Shown: piece after piece, positions 1 to 9,382 of the stretch
Position numbering within the stretch: the stretch's first letter is position 1
How the letters are laid out: every line of letters begins with the position of its first letter
Source of the DNA: CAZHTS01 sp964535315
Lineage (GTDB): Bacteria > Chloroflexota > Anaerolineae > Anaerolineales > Anaerolineaceae
NCBI GenBank assembly: GCA_964535315.1
Contig: CAZHTS010000065.1
Span: forward strand, 1-25,407
Length of the DNA: 25,407 bases
Direction: 5' to 3'
Made by a program: the position numbers and the translations under genes
Notes under the pieces: generated by a model
The model's input: only the letters and a program-made list of their open reading frames with translations
Told to the model about the DNA's origin: nothing
Databases searched by the model: none

Positions 1-1
1 C

Positions 2-577
2 GGCTACCCCGAAGAGACCAACGCCCCCTACGGGCTGGCGAAGAAGATGCTGCTGGTGCAGTCGCAGGCCTACCGCGAGCAGTACGGGTTCAACTCCATC
101 TTCCTGCTGCCGGTCAACCTGTACGGGCCGCGCGACAATTTTGACCCGCGCAGTTCGCACGTCATCCCCGCCCTGATCCGCAAATGCCTGGAGGCGCAGG
201 CCGAGGGCCGCGACGAACTGGTGGTGTGGGGCGACGGCTCGCCGACGCGCGAGTTCCTGTACGTGGAAGACGCCGCCGAGGGCATCTTGCTGGCGACCGA
301 GCGTTACAACGGCCCCGAGGCGATCAACCTGGGCTCGGGCAACGAGATCAGCATCCGCGCCCTGGCCGAGAAGATCGCCCAGCTGACCGGTTTCAACGGG
401 CGGCTGGTGTGGGACGTGGAAAAGCCCAACGGTCAGCCGCGCCGGGCGCTGGATACCAGCCGGGCCGAGCGTTATTTTGGCTTCCGGGCGGGCGTGTCCT
501 TTGACGAGGGCCTGCGCCGGACGATCGAGTGGTACCGCGAACAGCGCAAACGGGCTTATGAGTCAGCCGCACACTGA
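2..577 (+). CDS. fcl: GDP-L-fucose synthase, 3' part only
   Basis: The gene enters from the left edge; 191 codons of the C-terminal part are present in frame from base 2. The enzyme converts GDP-4-keto-6-deoxy-mannose to GDP-L-fucose with NADPH (epimerase and reductase) in the cytosol. The SDR catalytic YxxxK motif is at visible codons 10-14 (YGLAK). It is followed by the family-typical LLPVNLYGPRDNFDP and SHVIPALIRK stretches, REFLYVEDAAEGI, and INLGSGNEISI. These are characteristic of Fcl/WcaG rather than of generic epimerases. The N-terminal NAD(P)-binding GxxGxxG part lies outside the window. The exporter permease gene begins inside its last codons, so they are probably co-transcribed. 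It implies L-fucose, or a derivative, in the exported glycan; the GDP-mannose 4,6-dehydratase partner would be expected just upstream. Confidence 0.88.
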   Translation, partial: GYPEETNAPYGLAKKMLLVQSQAYREQYGFNSIFLLPVNLYGPRDNFDPRSSHVIPALIRKCLEAQAEGRDELVVWGDGSPTREFLYVEDAAEGILLATERYNGPEAINLGSGNEISIRALAEKIAQLTGFNGRLVWDVEKPNGQPRRALDTSRAERYFGFRAGVSFDEGLRRTIEWYREQRKRAYESAAH

Positions 578-1412
578 GACACCGATGATTACCCTGCGCC
601 CGCCGCGCGGTTGGATCCCGCTGAACCTGTCGGATCTGTGGGCCTACCGCGAGCTGGTGTATTTCCTCACCTGGCGCGACATCAAGGTGCGCTATAAGCA
701 GGCGGCGCTGGGGGTGGGCTGGGCCATCCTGCAGCCCATCCTGACCATGCTGATCTTTACCGTGATCTTCGGCCGGCTGCTGGGGTTGGAGCCGGATGCG
801 GGCATCTCGCCCGAACTGTACCCGGTGTTCACCTTTGCCGGCCTGCTGCCCTGGCACCTGTTTCAGAACGGTTTGCAGCGTTCGGGCGTCAGCCTGGTGA
901 CCAACGCCAACCTGTTGACCAAGATCTACTTCCCGCGCCTGATCATCCCCTTCTCGGCGGTGTTGGCCGGGCTGGTTGACTTCTTCTTTTCGTTCCTGGT
1001 GCTGGTCGGGCTGATGCTGTATTATCACGTGCCCTTCAGCCTCAAGCTGTTGTGGATCCTGCCCCTGATGCTGCTGGCGGTGCTGGCGGCGCTGGCGGCG
1101 GGGCTGTGGCTGGCGGCGCTCAACGTGCAGTACCGCGACGTACAGCAGATGATCCCGTTTTTGATCCAGGCCTGGATGTACGCCTCACCGGTGGCTTACT
1201 CGGTGGACGCCATCCCGGCCGACAGCGCCTGGCGCATCGTCTACGGGTTGAACCCGCTGGCGGGGGTCATCCAGGGTTTCCGCTGGGCCCTGTTGGGCAG
1301 CCAGCCGCCGGACGAGTTGATCCTGGTCTCGATCGGCATGGTGATCGTGTTGTTGATTTCGGGTCTGTATTATTTCCGGCGTATGGAGCGTACGTTTGCG
1401 GATATGGTGTAA
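558..1412 (+). CDS. wzm: ABC-2 type polysaccharide export permease (Wzm/TagG family)
   Basis: Membrane subunit of an ABC transporter that moves a lipid-linked glycan across the cytoplasmic membrane. The family signature is clear near the N-terminus: AYRELVYFLTWRDIKVRYKQ, then ALGVGWAILQPILTMLIF, followed by about six hydrophobic segments spread over the protein. From ATG 558 it is 284 residues, normal for Wzm/TagG. Start choice is uncertain: ATG 558 overlaps the fucose synthase gene by 20 bases, while ATG 585 lies 7 bases after its stop; neither has a strong Shine-Dalgarno. The ATPase gene follows 24 bases downstream, the standard permease-ATPase order. Family assignment is firm; the exact substrate is inferred from the neighbours. 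Confidence 0.9.
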   Translation: MSQPHTETPMITLRPPRGWIPLNLSDLWAYRELVYFLTWRDIKVRYKQAALGVGWAILQPILTMLIFTVIFGRLLGLEPDAGISPELYPVFTFAGLLPWHLFQNGLQRSGVSLVTNANLLTKIYFPRLIIPFSAVLAGLVDFFFSFLVLVGLMLYYHVPFSLKLLWILPLMLLAVLAALAAGLWLAALNVQYRDVQQMIPFLIQAWMYASPVAYSVDAIPADSAWRIVYGLNPLAGVIQGFRWALLGSQPPDELILVSIGMVIVLLISGLYYFRRMERTFADMV

Positions 1413-1436
1413 GCGCCGTCTGGCAGAGAGAGCGTT

Positions 1437-2689
<1,253 letters not shown>

Positions 2690-2693
<4 letters not shown>

Positions 2694-4303
2694 CCATATC
2701 AGGCAAAGAAGCAGTCAAGCAGTTATTGGGCCAGATCCCGTTTACGGCTGAGCTTTACTGGCTGCTGCGCCAACGCGGTAAGCCGCTGCAAAGCCGCTTT
2801 TCGTTGCGCCATTTACAAGAGGCCATGCCCGAACTGGTGATGCAGACCAACCTGCTTCGCCAGGGGGCGGCGGCCGGGCGCAAGGTGTTCATTTTTGCCA
2901 CGCTGCATTACTGGATCGAGCACGCCGCGGTGCTGGGCATGTCGCTGGCAGCCCAGGGGCACACGGTGGCGCTGGGGTTCCTGCCGTATGCCGAGTGGCA
3001 GACGCCGATTAATAAGTTTGACCTGCGCCGGCAGAACGCTTACGCCAGCCGGGTGTTGAGCCAGGCGGCGCCGTTGATCGAGCCGGTCTCGTTTCTGACC
3101 GCCCGCCCGTATCTCAAGCCGCTGCCCGAGGCGCTGGTGGAAGCCGTGCGCCTGGTGACGACCTACGACTCGCAGTACACCCTGCAGGTGGAGGACGTCG
3201 AGCCGAGCACTTCGATCTACCGGCTGCGCATGGAACGCAACGAACACGCCGCCCGCGTGGCGCTGGCCTATTTGCAGGCCAACCGCCCGGACGTGATCAT
3301 CGTGCCCAACGGCACCATCCAGGAACTGGGGGTGGTCTACCGGGTGGCGCGTTACCTGGAAATCCCGGTGGTGACCTACGAATTTGGCGACCAGCGCCAG
3401 CGCCTGTGGCTGGCGCAGGACAGCGAGGTCATGCGCCAGGAAACCGACGGGATGTGGCGCACCTATCAGGGCAAGTCCCTGACCGATGTGCAGCTCGAAC
3501 GCCTGCGCTCGTTGTTCATGGCCCGCCAGCGCGGCGCCATCTGGGAGAATTTTGCCCGCCTGTGGCAGGATACGCCCACGCAGGGCGGAGAACTGGCCCG
3601 GGCGGCGCTGGGGCTGGATCAGCGCCCGGTGGTGCTGCTGGCGACCAACGTATTGGGCGACAGCCTGACGCTGGGCCGGCAGATTTTCAGCCGCAGCATG
3701 GCCGAATGGATCAGCCGCACGGTGCAGTATTTTGCCGGACGGCCGGACGTGCAGTTTGTGGTGCGCGTCCACCCCGGCGAGGTGTTGACCCACGGCCTGT
3801 CGATGGCCGAGGTGGTGCGCCAGGTGCTGCCGCGCCTGCCCGAACACATCCGCCTGATCGGGCCCAAGGACAAGATGAACACCTACGACCTGATCGAAGT
3901 GGCCGACCTGGGGCTGGTGTATACCACCACGGTCGGGCTGGAGATGGCGTTGAACGGTTTGCCGGTGGTGGTGGCGGGGCAGACGCATTACCGCGGGCGC
4001 GGTTTTACCTGCGACCCCGAGTCGTGGGTGGCGTATTTCAAGATGTTGGGCCAGATGCTGGACAACCCGGCCAACCATCGCCTGAGCCGCGTCCAGATCG
4101 AGCGCGCCTGGCAGTATGCCTATCGCTTTTTCTTTGACTTCCCCCGGCCTTTCCCCTGGCACCTGGTGCGCATGTGGGATGATTACAAGGCCCGCCCGCT
4201 GCAGACGGTGTTGAGCCCCGAAGGCCTGGCGCAATATGGCGATACGTTCCGGTACCTGACCGGCGAAGCGCTGGATTGGAAAGCGATCGATGAAAATGGA
4301 TGA
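2690..4303 (+). CDS. GT-B type glycosyltransferase, capsule polysaccharide (KpsS/LipB-like) family
   Basis: A 537-residue soluble protein with two Rossmann-like halves. The first half contains a hydrophobic strand RKVFIFATLHYW and VIIVPNGTIQELG at about residues 202-214. The second half contains RVHPGE at about 360-365, then a loop and VYTTTVGLEMALNGLPVVVAG at about 410-430. This HPGE / TTxGLExAL pattern is that of capsule-biosynthesis GT-B proteins related to KpsS/KpsC and CDP-glycerol transferases, many of which use CMP- or CDP-activated donors. Its donor is not readable from sequence. It overlaps the ATPase gene by 4 bases and the methyltransferase gene by 14. It has the same length and motif spacing as the gene at 21013, a likely paralogue. 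Confidence 0.7.
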
Positions 4304-5150
4304 TCCTCAGGTCAAAGAGCAGGTACAGCAGTTCTACAATCGCGTCGGCTGGCAGGTGGTGGGCGAGGGGCTGTATCAGAATGCGCGCTACGAGGATCTG
4401 CGCCCGGTGGCGCAGGAGTACATCCATCGCTGCCACCTGCGCGTCAAACGTTTTCTCAAGCCGGAAGGCCAGTATCTGCTGGACGCCGGCTGCGGGCCGA
4501 TCCAGTATCCCGAGTACCTGACCTATTCGCAGGGCTACCGGCGGCGCGTTTGCCTGGACATTTCTATCGTGGCCCTGCAGGAGGCGCGCAAACGCATCGG
4601 CGACCACGGTTTGTTTGTGGTGGCGGACGTCGCCAACCTGCCCTTCAAGCCCGAGGCCTTCGACGGTTTTGTTTCGCTGCACACCCTGCACCATCTGCCG
4701 GTGGGCGAGCAGAAGAAGGCTTATTTTGAACTGCACCGGGTGCTCAAGACGGGCGAACGCGGCGTAGTGGTGAACGGTTGGACGGATTCGGCGCTGATGC
4801 GGCGCAGCCTATGGCTGGTGAAGCTGATGGAGCGCCTGGGGCGCGGCCGGCAGCCCAAAGAAACGCCCAACGCGGCCCCCGCCCAGAAGCCCAAAGCGCC
4901 GACCGGCACCTACGTGCAGAAGTTTGAACCGGCCTGGCTGCAACGTGAATTGGGCGGGCGGATCGCTTACCGCGTCCTGGTGTGGCGCAGCGTCAGCGTG
5001 CGCTGGCTGCGCGCCGTCATTCACGAACGGCTGTTGGGGCGGGTCTGGCTGCGCCTGTTGTATGCACTCGAGGAACGCTTCCCGCGCTTTTTGGGCGAGA
5101 AGGGCCAGTATCCGCTGATCGTGATTGAAAAAAATAATGACGACCGTTAA
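4290..5150 (+). CDS. Class I SAM-dependent methyltransferase
   Basis: A 286-residue protein with the Rossmann methyltransferase core: motif I is LLDAGCGP (D65-P70), a motif II acidic residue follows in CLDIS, then VADVANLPF and DGFVSLHTLHHL, the motif III/IV region. The last third (roughly residues 170-286) is basic and does not match the core; it contains a low-complexity Pro/Ala/Lys linker around residues 187-205, perhaps joining a substrate or membrane-association segment. Start ATG 4290 has GGAAAG about 8 bases upstream and overlaps the GT-B gene by 14 bases; ATG 4296 is an alternative. The target is unknown. A sugar O-methylation is the natural guess in this locus, possibly a chain-end cap read by the Wzt C-terminal domain. 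Confidence 0.8.
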   Translation: MKMDDPQVKEQVQQFYNRVGWQVVGEGLYQNARYEDLRPVAQEYIHRCHLRVKRFLKPEGQYLLDAGCGPIQYPEYLTYSQGYRRRVCLDISIVALQEARKRIGDHGLFVVADVANLPFKPEAFDGFVSLHTLHHLPVGEQKKAYFELHRVLKTGERGVVVNGWTDSALMRRSLWLVKLMERLGRGRQPKETPNAAPAQKPKAPTGTYVQKFEPAWLQRELGGRIAYRVLVWRSVSVRWLRAVIHERLLGRVWLRLLYALEERFPRFLGEKGQYPLIVIEKNNDDR

Positions 5151-5173
5151 GGGTCGAACGAAAGGAAACGCAG

Positions 5174-6181
5174 ATGGATTGGAGCGATAAGACCGTTTTG
5201 ATCACCGGTGGAACGGGATCGTTTGGCAAAAAATTTATTAAAATCCTGTTGGAAGACTACCGTCCTGCCAAGATCATCGTTTACAGCCGGGACGAACTGA
5301 AACAACACGAAATGCGCGTGGCGGGCTATGACGCCCCGAACCTGCGCTATTTCATCGGCGACGTGCGCGACCTGCCCCGCCTGCACCGGGCGTTTAACGG
5401 GGTGGACATCGTGGTGCACGCCGCGGCGCTCAAACAGGTGCCGGCCTGCGAGTACAACCCGATGGAAGCGATCAAGACCAATATCCTGGGCAGCAGCAAC
5501 GTGATCGAAGCGGCGCTGGACGCCGGCGTGCACCAGGTGCTTGCCCTGAGCACCGACAAGGCGGTCAACCCGGTCAACCTGTATGGCGCCACCAAGCTCT
5601 CGGCCGAAAAGCTGTTCGTGCAGAGCAACGCCTACGCCGGGCGGGGCGCCACCCGCTTTAGCTGCGTGCGTTACGGCAACGTGGTCGGCAGCCGCGGCAG
5701 TGTGGTGCCGGTCTTCCTGGGCCAGCGCGCCAGCGGCAAGATCACCATCACCGACGAACGCATGACGCGTTTCTGGATCTCGCTCGACCAGGGCGTGCGT
5801 TTCGTCATCCGCTGCATCGAGCAGATGCAGGGCGGCGAGGTGTTCGTGCCCAAGATTCCCAGCATGACGGTCATCGACCTGGCGCGGGCGATTGCGCCCG
5901 AGGCCGAGGTGAATGTGATCGGCATCCGTCCCGGCGAGAAGCTGCACGAGGTGCTGATCTCGGACGACGAGGCGCGCACCACGGTGGAGTTGGAGGATAT
6001 GTTTGTCGTCCAGCCGGCCGAAGCCTTCTGGTTTGGGCGCCAGTGGGAAAAGCGCGGGCGCCTGCTGCCGGACGGGTTCCGTTACGCCAGCAACACCAAC
6101 GAGCAGTGGTTGTCGATCCCGCAGATCCGTGAGATCGTGGCGCCGATCGAAGAGGCGTACGCCAAGGATAAGCTGGAATGA
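5174..6181 (+). CDS. pseB: UDP-N-acetylglucosamine 4,6-dehydratase (inverting), PseB type
   Basis: Converts UDP-GlcNAc to UDP-2-acetamido-2,6-dideoxy-beta-L-arabino-hexos-4-ulose, the first step to pseudaminic acid and to several L-6-deoxy-HexNAc sugars. NAD(P)-binding TGGTGSFG is at residues 11-18. The dehydratase residues D128 and K129 sit in STDKAVNPVNLYGATK with Y137 and K141. PseB-like runs follow: YSRDELKQ, AALKQVP, EYNPMEAIKTNI, RYGNVVGSRGSVVP, MTRFWISL, FVPKIPSM and IGIRPGEKLHE. The C-terminal DGFRYASNTNEQWL resembles PseB rather than the longer FlaA1-like membrane dehydratases. Length 335 is normal. AAAGGAAA precedes ATG 5174. It is coupled by an ATGA overlap to an RmlD-like reductase instead of the usual PseC aminotransferase. 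Confidence 0.87.
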   Translation: MDWSDKTVLITGGTGSFGKKFIKILLEDYRPAKIIVYSRDELKQHEMRVAGYDAPNLRYFIGDVRDLPRLHRAFNGVDIVVHAAALKQVPACEYNPMEAIKTNILGSSNVIEAALDAGVHQVLALSTDKAVNPVNLYGATKLSAEKLFVQSNAYAGRGATRFSCVRYGNVVGSRGSVVPVFLGQRASGKITITDERMTRFWISLDQGVRFVIRCIEQMQGGEVFVPKIPSMTVIDLARAIAPEAEVNVIGIRPGEKLHEVLISDDEARTTVELEDMFVVQPAEAFWFGRQWEKRGRLLPDGFRYASNTNEQWLSIPQIREIVAPIEEAYAKDKLE

Positions 6182-7113
6182 AACGTCTGTTGGTGACGGG
6201 CGCCAGCGGTTTGCTGGGTTTGAACCTGGCGCTCCAGGTGACGGATGCGTACGAGGTGACCGGCGTGGTGCACGAGAACGGGCTGGTCAATGTCCCGTTC
6301 CGGGTGCTGGCGGCCGATCTGGCGGCGGAGGACGTGGCCGAACGGCTGCTGGACGTGGTCGAACCGCATGCGCTCATTCACTGTGCGGCAATGGCCAACA
6401 TCGACGCCTGCGAGCACCAGCCCGAGCGCGCCTGGGCGGTCAACGCCCAACTGCCCGGACAGCTGGCGCGCCTGGCGGCGCAGCGCGGGGTGCGCATGGT
6501 GCACCTCTCGACCGACGCCGTGTTTGATGGGCAGCGCGGCGGTTACGTGGAGAGCGACGAACCCAATCCGCTGAGTGTGTACGCCCGCACCAAACTGGAC
6601 GGCGAGCGCCTGGTGCTGGAAGCCAACCCGCAGGCGGTCGTTGCCCGGGTCAACTTTTACGGTTGGAGCCTGGGCGGCCAGCGCAGCCTGGCCGAGTTCT
6701 TTGTCAACAACCTGTCCGCCGCTAAAACGGTGAACGGATTTACGGACGTGATGTTCTGTCCCTTAATGGTAAACGATCTGGCCGATCTGTTGTTGAAGCT
6801 GGCGGAGGCGGAGGAGTTGAACGGCATCTACCACGTGGTGAGCAGCGAACGCCTGAGTAAATACGAGTTCGGGGTATCGCTGGCGCGCCGCTTTGGGCTG
6901 GATGCGGGCTTGATCCGCCCCGTTTCGGTGATGGAAGGTGGTCTGACGGCGCGCCGTTCGCCGCGCCTGGATTTGAACGTCGACCGCCTGACTGCCGCTC
7001 TGGGGACACCACCGCCCGGCCTGCATCGCGGCCTGGAGCGGTTCTATACACAATCGGTACAGGGGTATCCGCAATACATCAGGTCTTTGCGCAGCGGTGC
7101 GAGCACCGCCTAA
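6178..7113 (+). CDS. RmlD-like NAD(P)-dependent sugar reductase
   Basis: Short-chain extended reductase of the dTDP-4-dehydrorhamnose reductase family, 311 residues. TGASGLLG at residues 7-14 binds the cofactor. HLSTDAVFDG supplies the catalytic Ser/Thr, and YARTK at 135-139 is the YxxxK pair. The family-typical CAAMANIDACE stretch, where the cofactor and substrate meet, is also present. No cupin domain follows, so it is not a CapF-type bifunctional protein. The 4-base overlap with pseB strongly suggests that it reduces the 4-keto product of PseB, as WbvR-like reductases do in L-RhaNAc/L-QuiNAc pathways. Classical dTDP-rhamnose synthesis is less likely, since RmlA, B and C are absent here. 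The exact stereochemistry of the product cannot be read from sequence. Confidence 0.8.
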   Translation: MKRLLVTGASGLLGLNLALQVTDAYEVTGVVHENGLVNVPFRVLAADLAAEDVAERLLDVVEPHALIHCAAMANIDACEHQPERAWAVNAQLPGQLARLAAQRGVRMVHLSTDAVFDGQRGGYVESDEPNPLSVYARTKLDGERLVLEANPQAVVARVNFYGWSLGGQRSLAEFFVNNLSAAKTVNGFTDVMFCPLMVNDLADLLLKLAEAEELNGIYHVVSSERLSKYEFGVSLARRFGLDAGLIRPVSVMEGGLTARRSPRLDLNVDRLTAALGTPPPGLHRGLERFYTQSVQGYPQYIRSLRSGASTA

Positions 7114-7118
7114 GGAGG
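7112..7118 (+). promoter_or_regulatory. Strong Shine-Dalgarno deciding the start of the first neuB-like gene
   Basis: AAGGAGG, 5 bases before ATG 7124, overlaps the stop codon of the reductase gene. It favours ATG 7124 over the in-frame GTG at 7097, which would lie inside the reductase gene. Confidence 0.75.
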
Positions 7119-7123
7119 ATGAC

Positions 7124-8194
7124 ATGAAAATTCAGATCGGTTCTCGATGGGTCGGGGAGGAGGAACCCACCTACTTCATTGCCGATATCGCCGCCAATCA
7201 CGACGGCAGCCTGGAACGGGCCAAGTACCTGATCCGCCTGGCCAAGCAGGCCGGGGCGGACGCCGCCAAGTTCCAGAATTTCCGCGCCCCGGCGATTGTG
7301 TCGGATTACGGTTTCCGCTCGTTGGGCGGCCAACAGTCGCACCAGGCAAAGTGGAGCAAATCGGTGTTCGAGGTGTATCAGGACGCCTCGATCCCCTTCG
7401 AATGGACGCCGGAGCTCAAGGCCGTGTGCGACGAAGTGGGCATCGACTACTTCTCGTCGCCGTACGACTTTGACGCCATCGACATGCTCGATCCCTACGT
7501 GCCGGCCTACAAGGTTGGCTCGGGCGAGATCGACTGGCTGGAAGCGATCGAACGTATGGCGCGCAAGGGCAAGCCGGTGTTGCTGGCGACCGGCGCCGCC
7601 ACCATCGGCGACGTGCAGCGCGCCGTGCACACCGCCCTGGCGATCAACAAGCAGCTGGTGCTGCTGCAATGCAACACGAATTACACCGCCAGCCTGGACA
7701 ACTTCAACCACGTCCATCTGCGCGTGCTCAAGACCTACCGGCACATGTTCCCGCAGGTGGTGTTGGGACTCTCGGATCATACCAGCGGGCACGCCGCGGT
7801 GCTGGGGGCGGTGGCGCTGGGGGCGCGGGTGGTGGAGAAGCACTTCACCGACGACACCACCCGTTTGGGGCCGGATCACGCCTTTGCCATGGACCCCGAC
7901 ACCTGGGCGGCGATGGTGGAGAATACCCGCCAGCTCGAGCACGCCCTGGGCTCCGGGGACAAGTTTATTGCCGACAACGAGCAGGAAACGTCTGTTTTGC
8001 AGCGGCGCTGCCTGCGGGCGGGGCGCGACATTCAGGCCGGCGAGGTGCTGACGCGCGAGATGATTTCGGTCTTGCGCCCGGCCGTGCACGGCGCCATCCT
8101 TCCGCCCGACATCCCGGCGGTGGTGGGCACGCGCGCCCTGTACGACATCCCGAGCGGCAAGGAACTGCGCTGGGTCGATCTGGGCGCGGCCTGA
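7124..8194 (+). CDS. neuB: NeuB-family nonulosonate synthase with SAF domain
   Basis: PEP-dependent condensing enzyme of the sialic/pseudaminic/legionaminic acid synthase family, 356 residues. The TIM-barrel part carries AKFQ (K49), YKVGSGE (K130), SDHT (H219) and EKH (H240); the two histidines are the expected metal ligands, and GPDHAF follows. The TSxYP loop of canonical NeuB is replaced by CNTNYT at 183-188. Residues about 290-352 form a complete SAF (antifreeze-like) domain (CLRAGRDIQAGEVLT to the C-terminus), which in NeuB donates an arginine to the partner active site. The true start is ATG 7124 by its Shine-Dalgarno. The gene lies in a run with pseB, an RmlD-like reductase and spsF, so its substrate is likely a 6-deoxy-hexosamine derivative. 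Exact substrate unknown. Confidence 0.87.
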   Translation: MKIQIGSRWVGEEEPTYFIADIAANHDGSLERAKYLIRLAKQAGADAAKFQNFRAPAIVSDYGFRSLGGQQSHQAKWSKSVFEVYQDASIPFEWTPELKAVCDEVGIDYFSSPYDFDAIDMLDPYVPAYKVGSGEIDWLEAIERMARKGKPVLLATGAATIGDVQRAVHTALAINKQLVLLQCNTNYTASLDNFNHVHLRVLKTYRHMFPQVVLGLSDHTSGHAAVLGAVALGARVVEKHFTDDTTRLGPDHAFAMDPDTWAAMVENTRQLEHALGSGDKFIADNEQETSVLQRRCLRAGRDIQAGEVLTREMISVLRPAVHGAILPPDIPAVVGTRALYDIPSGKELRWVDLGAA

Positions 8195-8215
8195 GCCGTT
8201 CTTGTATCGAGCAGT

Positions 8216-8220
8216 GAGGG
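8216..8220 (+). promoter_or_regulatory. Shine-Dalgarno supporting a TTG start
   Basis: GAGGG, 6 bases before TTG 8227. The protein read from this TTG begins MRVLYFTRDY, a typical GT4 N-terminus, so the rare start codon is credible. Confidence 0.6.
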
Positions 8221-8226
8221 ACAGCC

Positions 8227-9360
8227 TTGCGCGTTCTCTATTTCACCCGCGACTACACGCCGCACGATCACCGTTTCCTTTCGGCGCTGGCGAAAAGCGA
8301 GCATCAGGTCTTTTCGCTGCGCCTGGAACGGCGCGGCCCCCAGCGTGAAGACCGCCCGCTGCCGGTGGAGATCGAGCAGATTTCCTGGCGCGGCGGGCAG
8401 GCCCCGGCGCGCTGGCAGGATGGGCTGGCGCTGCGCGCCGATTTGCGGCGGGTGATCCGGACGGTGCAGCCGGATTTGATCCACGCCGGCCCGGTGCAGA
8501 CCGCCGCCTGCCTGGCGGCGCTGGCCGGTTTCCGCCCGTTGGTGACCATGTCGTGGGGCTCCGATCTGCTCAAGGACGCCGACCGCAACCTGGGGTGGCG
8601 CGCCGCCACGCGCTATACGCTGCAGCGCACCACGCTGCTGTTGGGCGACTGCCAGGCCGTGCAGCGCAAGGCGGCGACGTTTGGCTTTCCCGCCGAGCGG
8701 GTGGTGTTGTTCCCCTGGGGGGTGGATCTGGCGCATTTTACCCCGGCGCCGGCGGAAAGCGATTTTCGCCGCCGGCGCGGCTGGCAGGACGCCTTCGTGC
8801 TGCTCTCGCTGCGTTCCTGGGAGCCGATCTACGGCGTGGACGTGATCGTGCGCGCCTTTGCCGAGGTGGTGCAGACGGTGCGGGCGGGCGGCGAAGCGCT
8901 GCCCGAGCCGCGACTGCTGCTGCTGGGCAACGGTTCACAGGCGGCTGCGCTGCATCGCCTGGTGGCCCAAAACCACCTGGAAGACCTGGTGCACTTTGGC
9001 GGGCAGGTTGGCAATCAGGAGTTGCCGGCCATCTACCGGGCGGCGGACGTGTACCTGAGCGCCTCGCACAGCGACGGTTCGTCGGTCTCGTTGATGGAGG
9101 CGTTGGCCTGCGGGCGGCCGGTGCTGGTCTCAGATATCCCCGGCAACCTGGAATGGATCACCCCCGGTCAGCAGGGCTGGCTGTTCCCCGACGGCGACGC
9201 CCACGCCCTGGCGCAGAGTATCTTGCAGGCCATGCGCCAGCGCCAGCGCCTGCCCGCGATGGGGCAGGCGGGGCGCGCCCTGGCCGAGCAGCGCGCCGAC
9301 TGGCGCAAAAACAGCCAGACGTTATTCGCTGCCTACGAACGGGCGGCGGCGCTGACCTGA
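8227..9360 (+). CDS. GT4-family glycosyltransferase
   Basis: Retaining GT-B glycosyltransferase, 377 residues, cytosolic. The N-terminal acceptor half starts MRVLYFTRDYTPHD and includes LIHAGPVQTA and VTMSWGSDLL. The C-terminal donor half includes VLFPWGVDLAHF, then LLLLGNGSQ and the nucleotide-sugar site SHSDGSSVSLMEALACGRPVL. E291 is the second Glu of the EX7E motif; the first Glu is replaced by D283, a conservative change seen in relatives. The TTG start is supported by GAGGG 6 bases upstream. It sits between the NeuB-like synthase and the SpsF-like cytidylyltransferase. GT4 enzymes normally use UDP-, GDP- or ADP-sugars rather than CMP-sugars, so it probably adds a different residue, for example fucose or a HexNAc. 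Confidence 0.85.
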   Translation: MRVLYFTRDYTPHDHRFLSALAKSEHQVFSLRLERRGPQREDRPLPVEIEQISWRGGQAPARWQDGLALRADLRRVIRTVQPDLIHAGPVQTAACLAALAGFRPLVTMSWGSDLLKDADRNLGWRAATRYTLQRTTLLLGDCQAVQRKAATFGFPAERVVLFPWGVDLAHFTPAPAESDFRRRRGWQDAFVLLSLRSWEPIYGVDVIVRAFAEVVQTVRAGGEALPEPRLLLLGNGSQAAALHRLVAQNHLEDLVHFGGQVGNQELPAIYRAADVYLSASHSDGSSVSLMEALACGRPVLVSDIPGNLEWITPGQQGWLFPDGDAHALAQSILQAMRQRQRLPAMGQAGRALAEQRADWRKNSQTLFAAYERAAALT

Positions 9361-9382
9361 TCAATTCTTAAGAAAGCGTGTC

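Noticed and set aside
5125..5156. Stem CGACC/GGTCG beside an A-rich run at the end of the methyltransferase gene, which would read as a minus-strand terminator
   Set aside because: The stem has only five pairs, overlaps coding sequence and stop codon, and there is no minus-strand gene for it to terminate.
6178..7113. Reading the RmlD-like gene as part of a dTDP-rhamnose pathway
   Set aside because: No rmlA, rmlB or rmlC is in the window and the gene is coupled to pseB, so a PseB-product reductase fits better, though rhamnose genes could lie outside.
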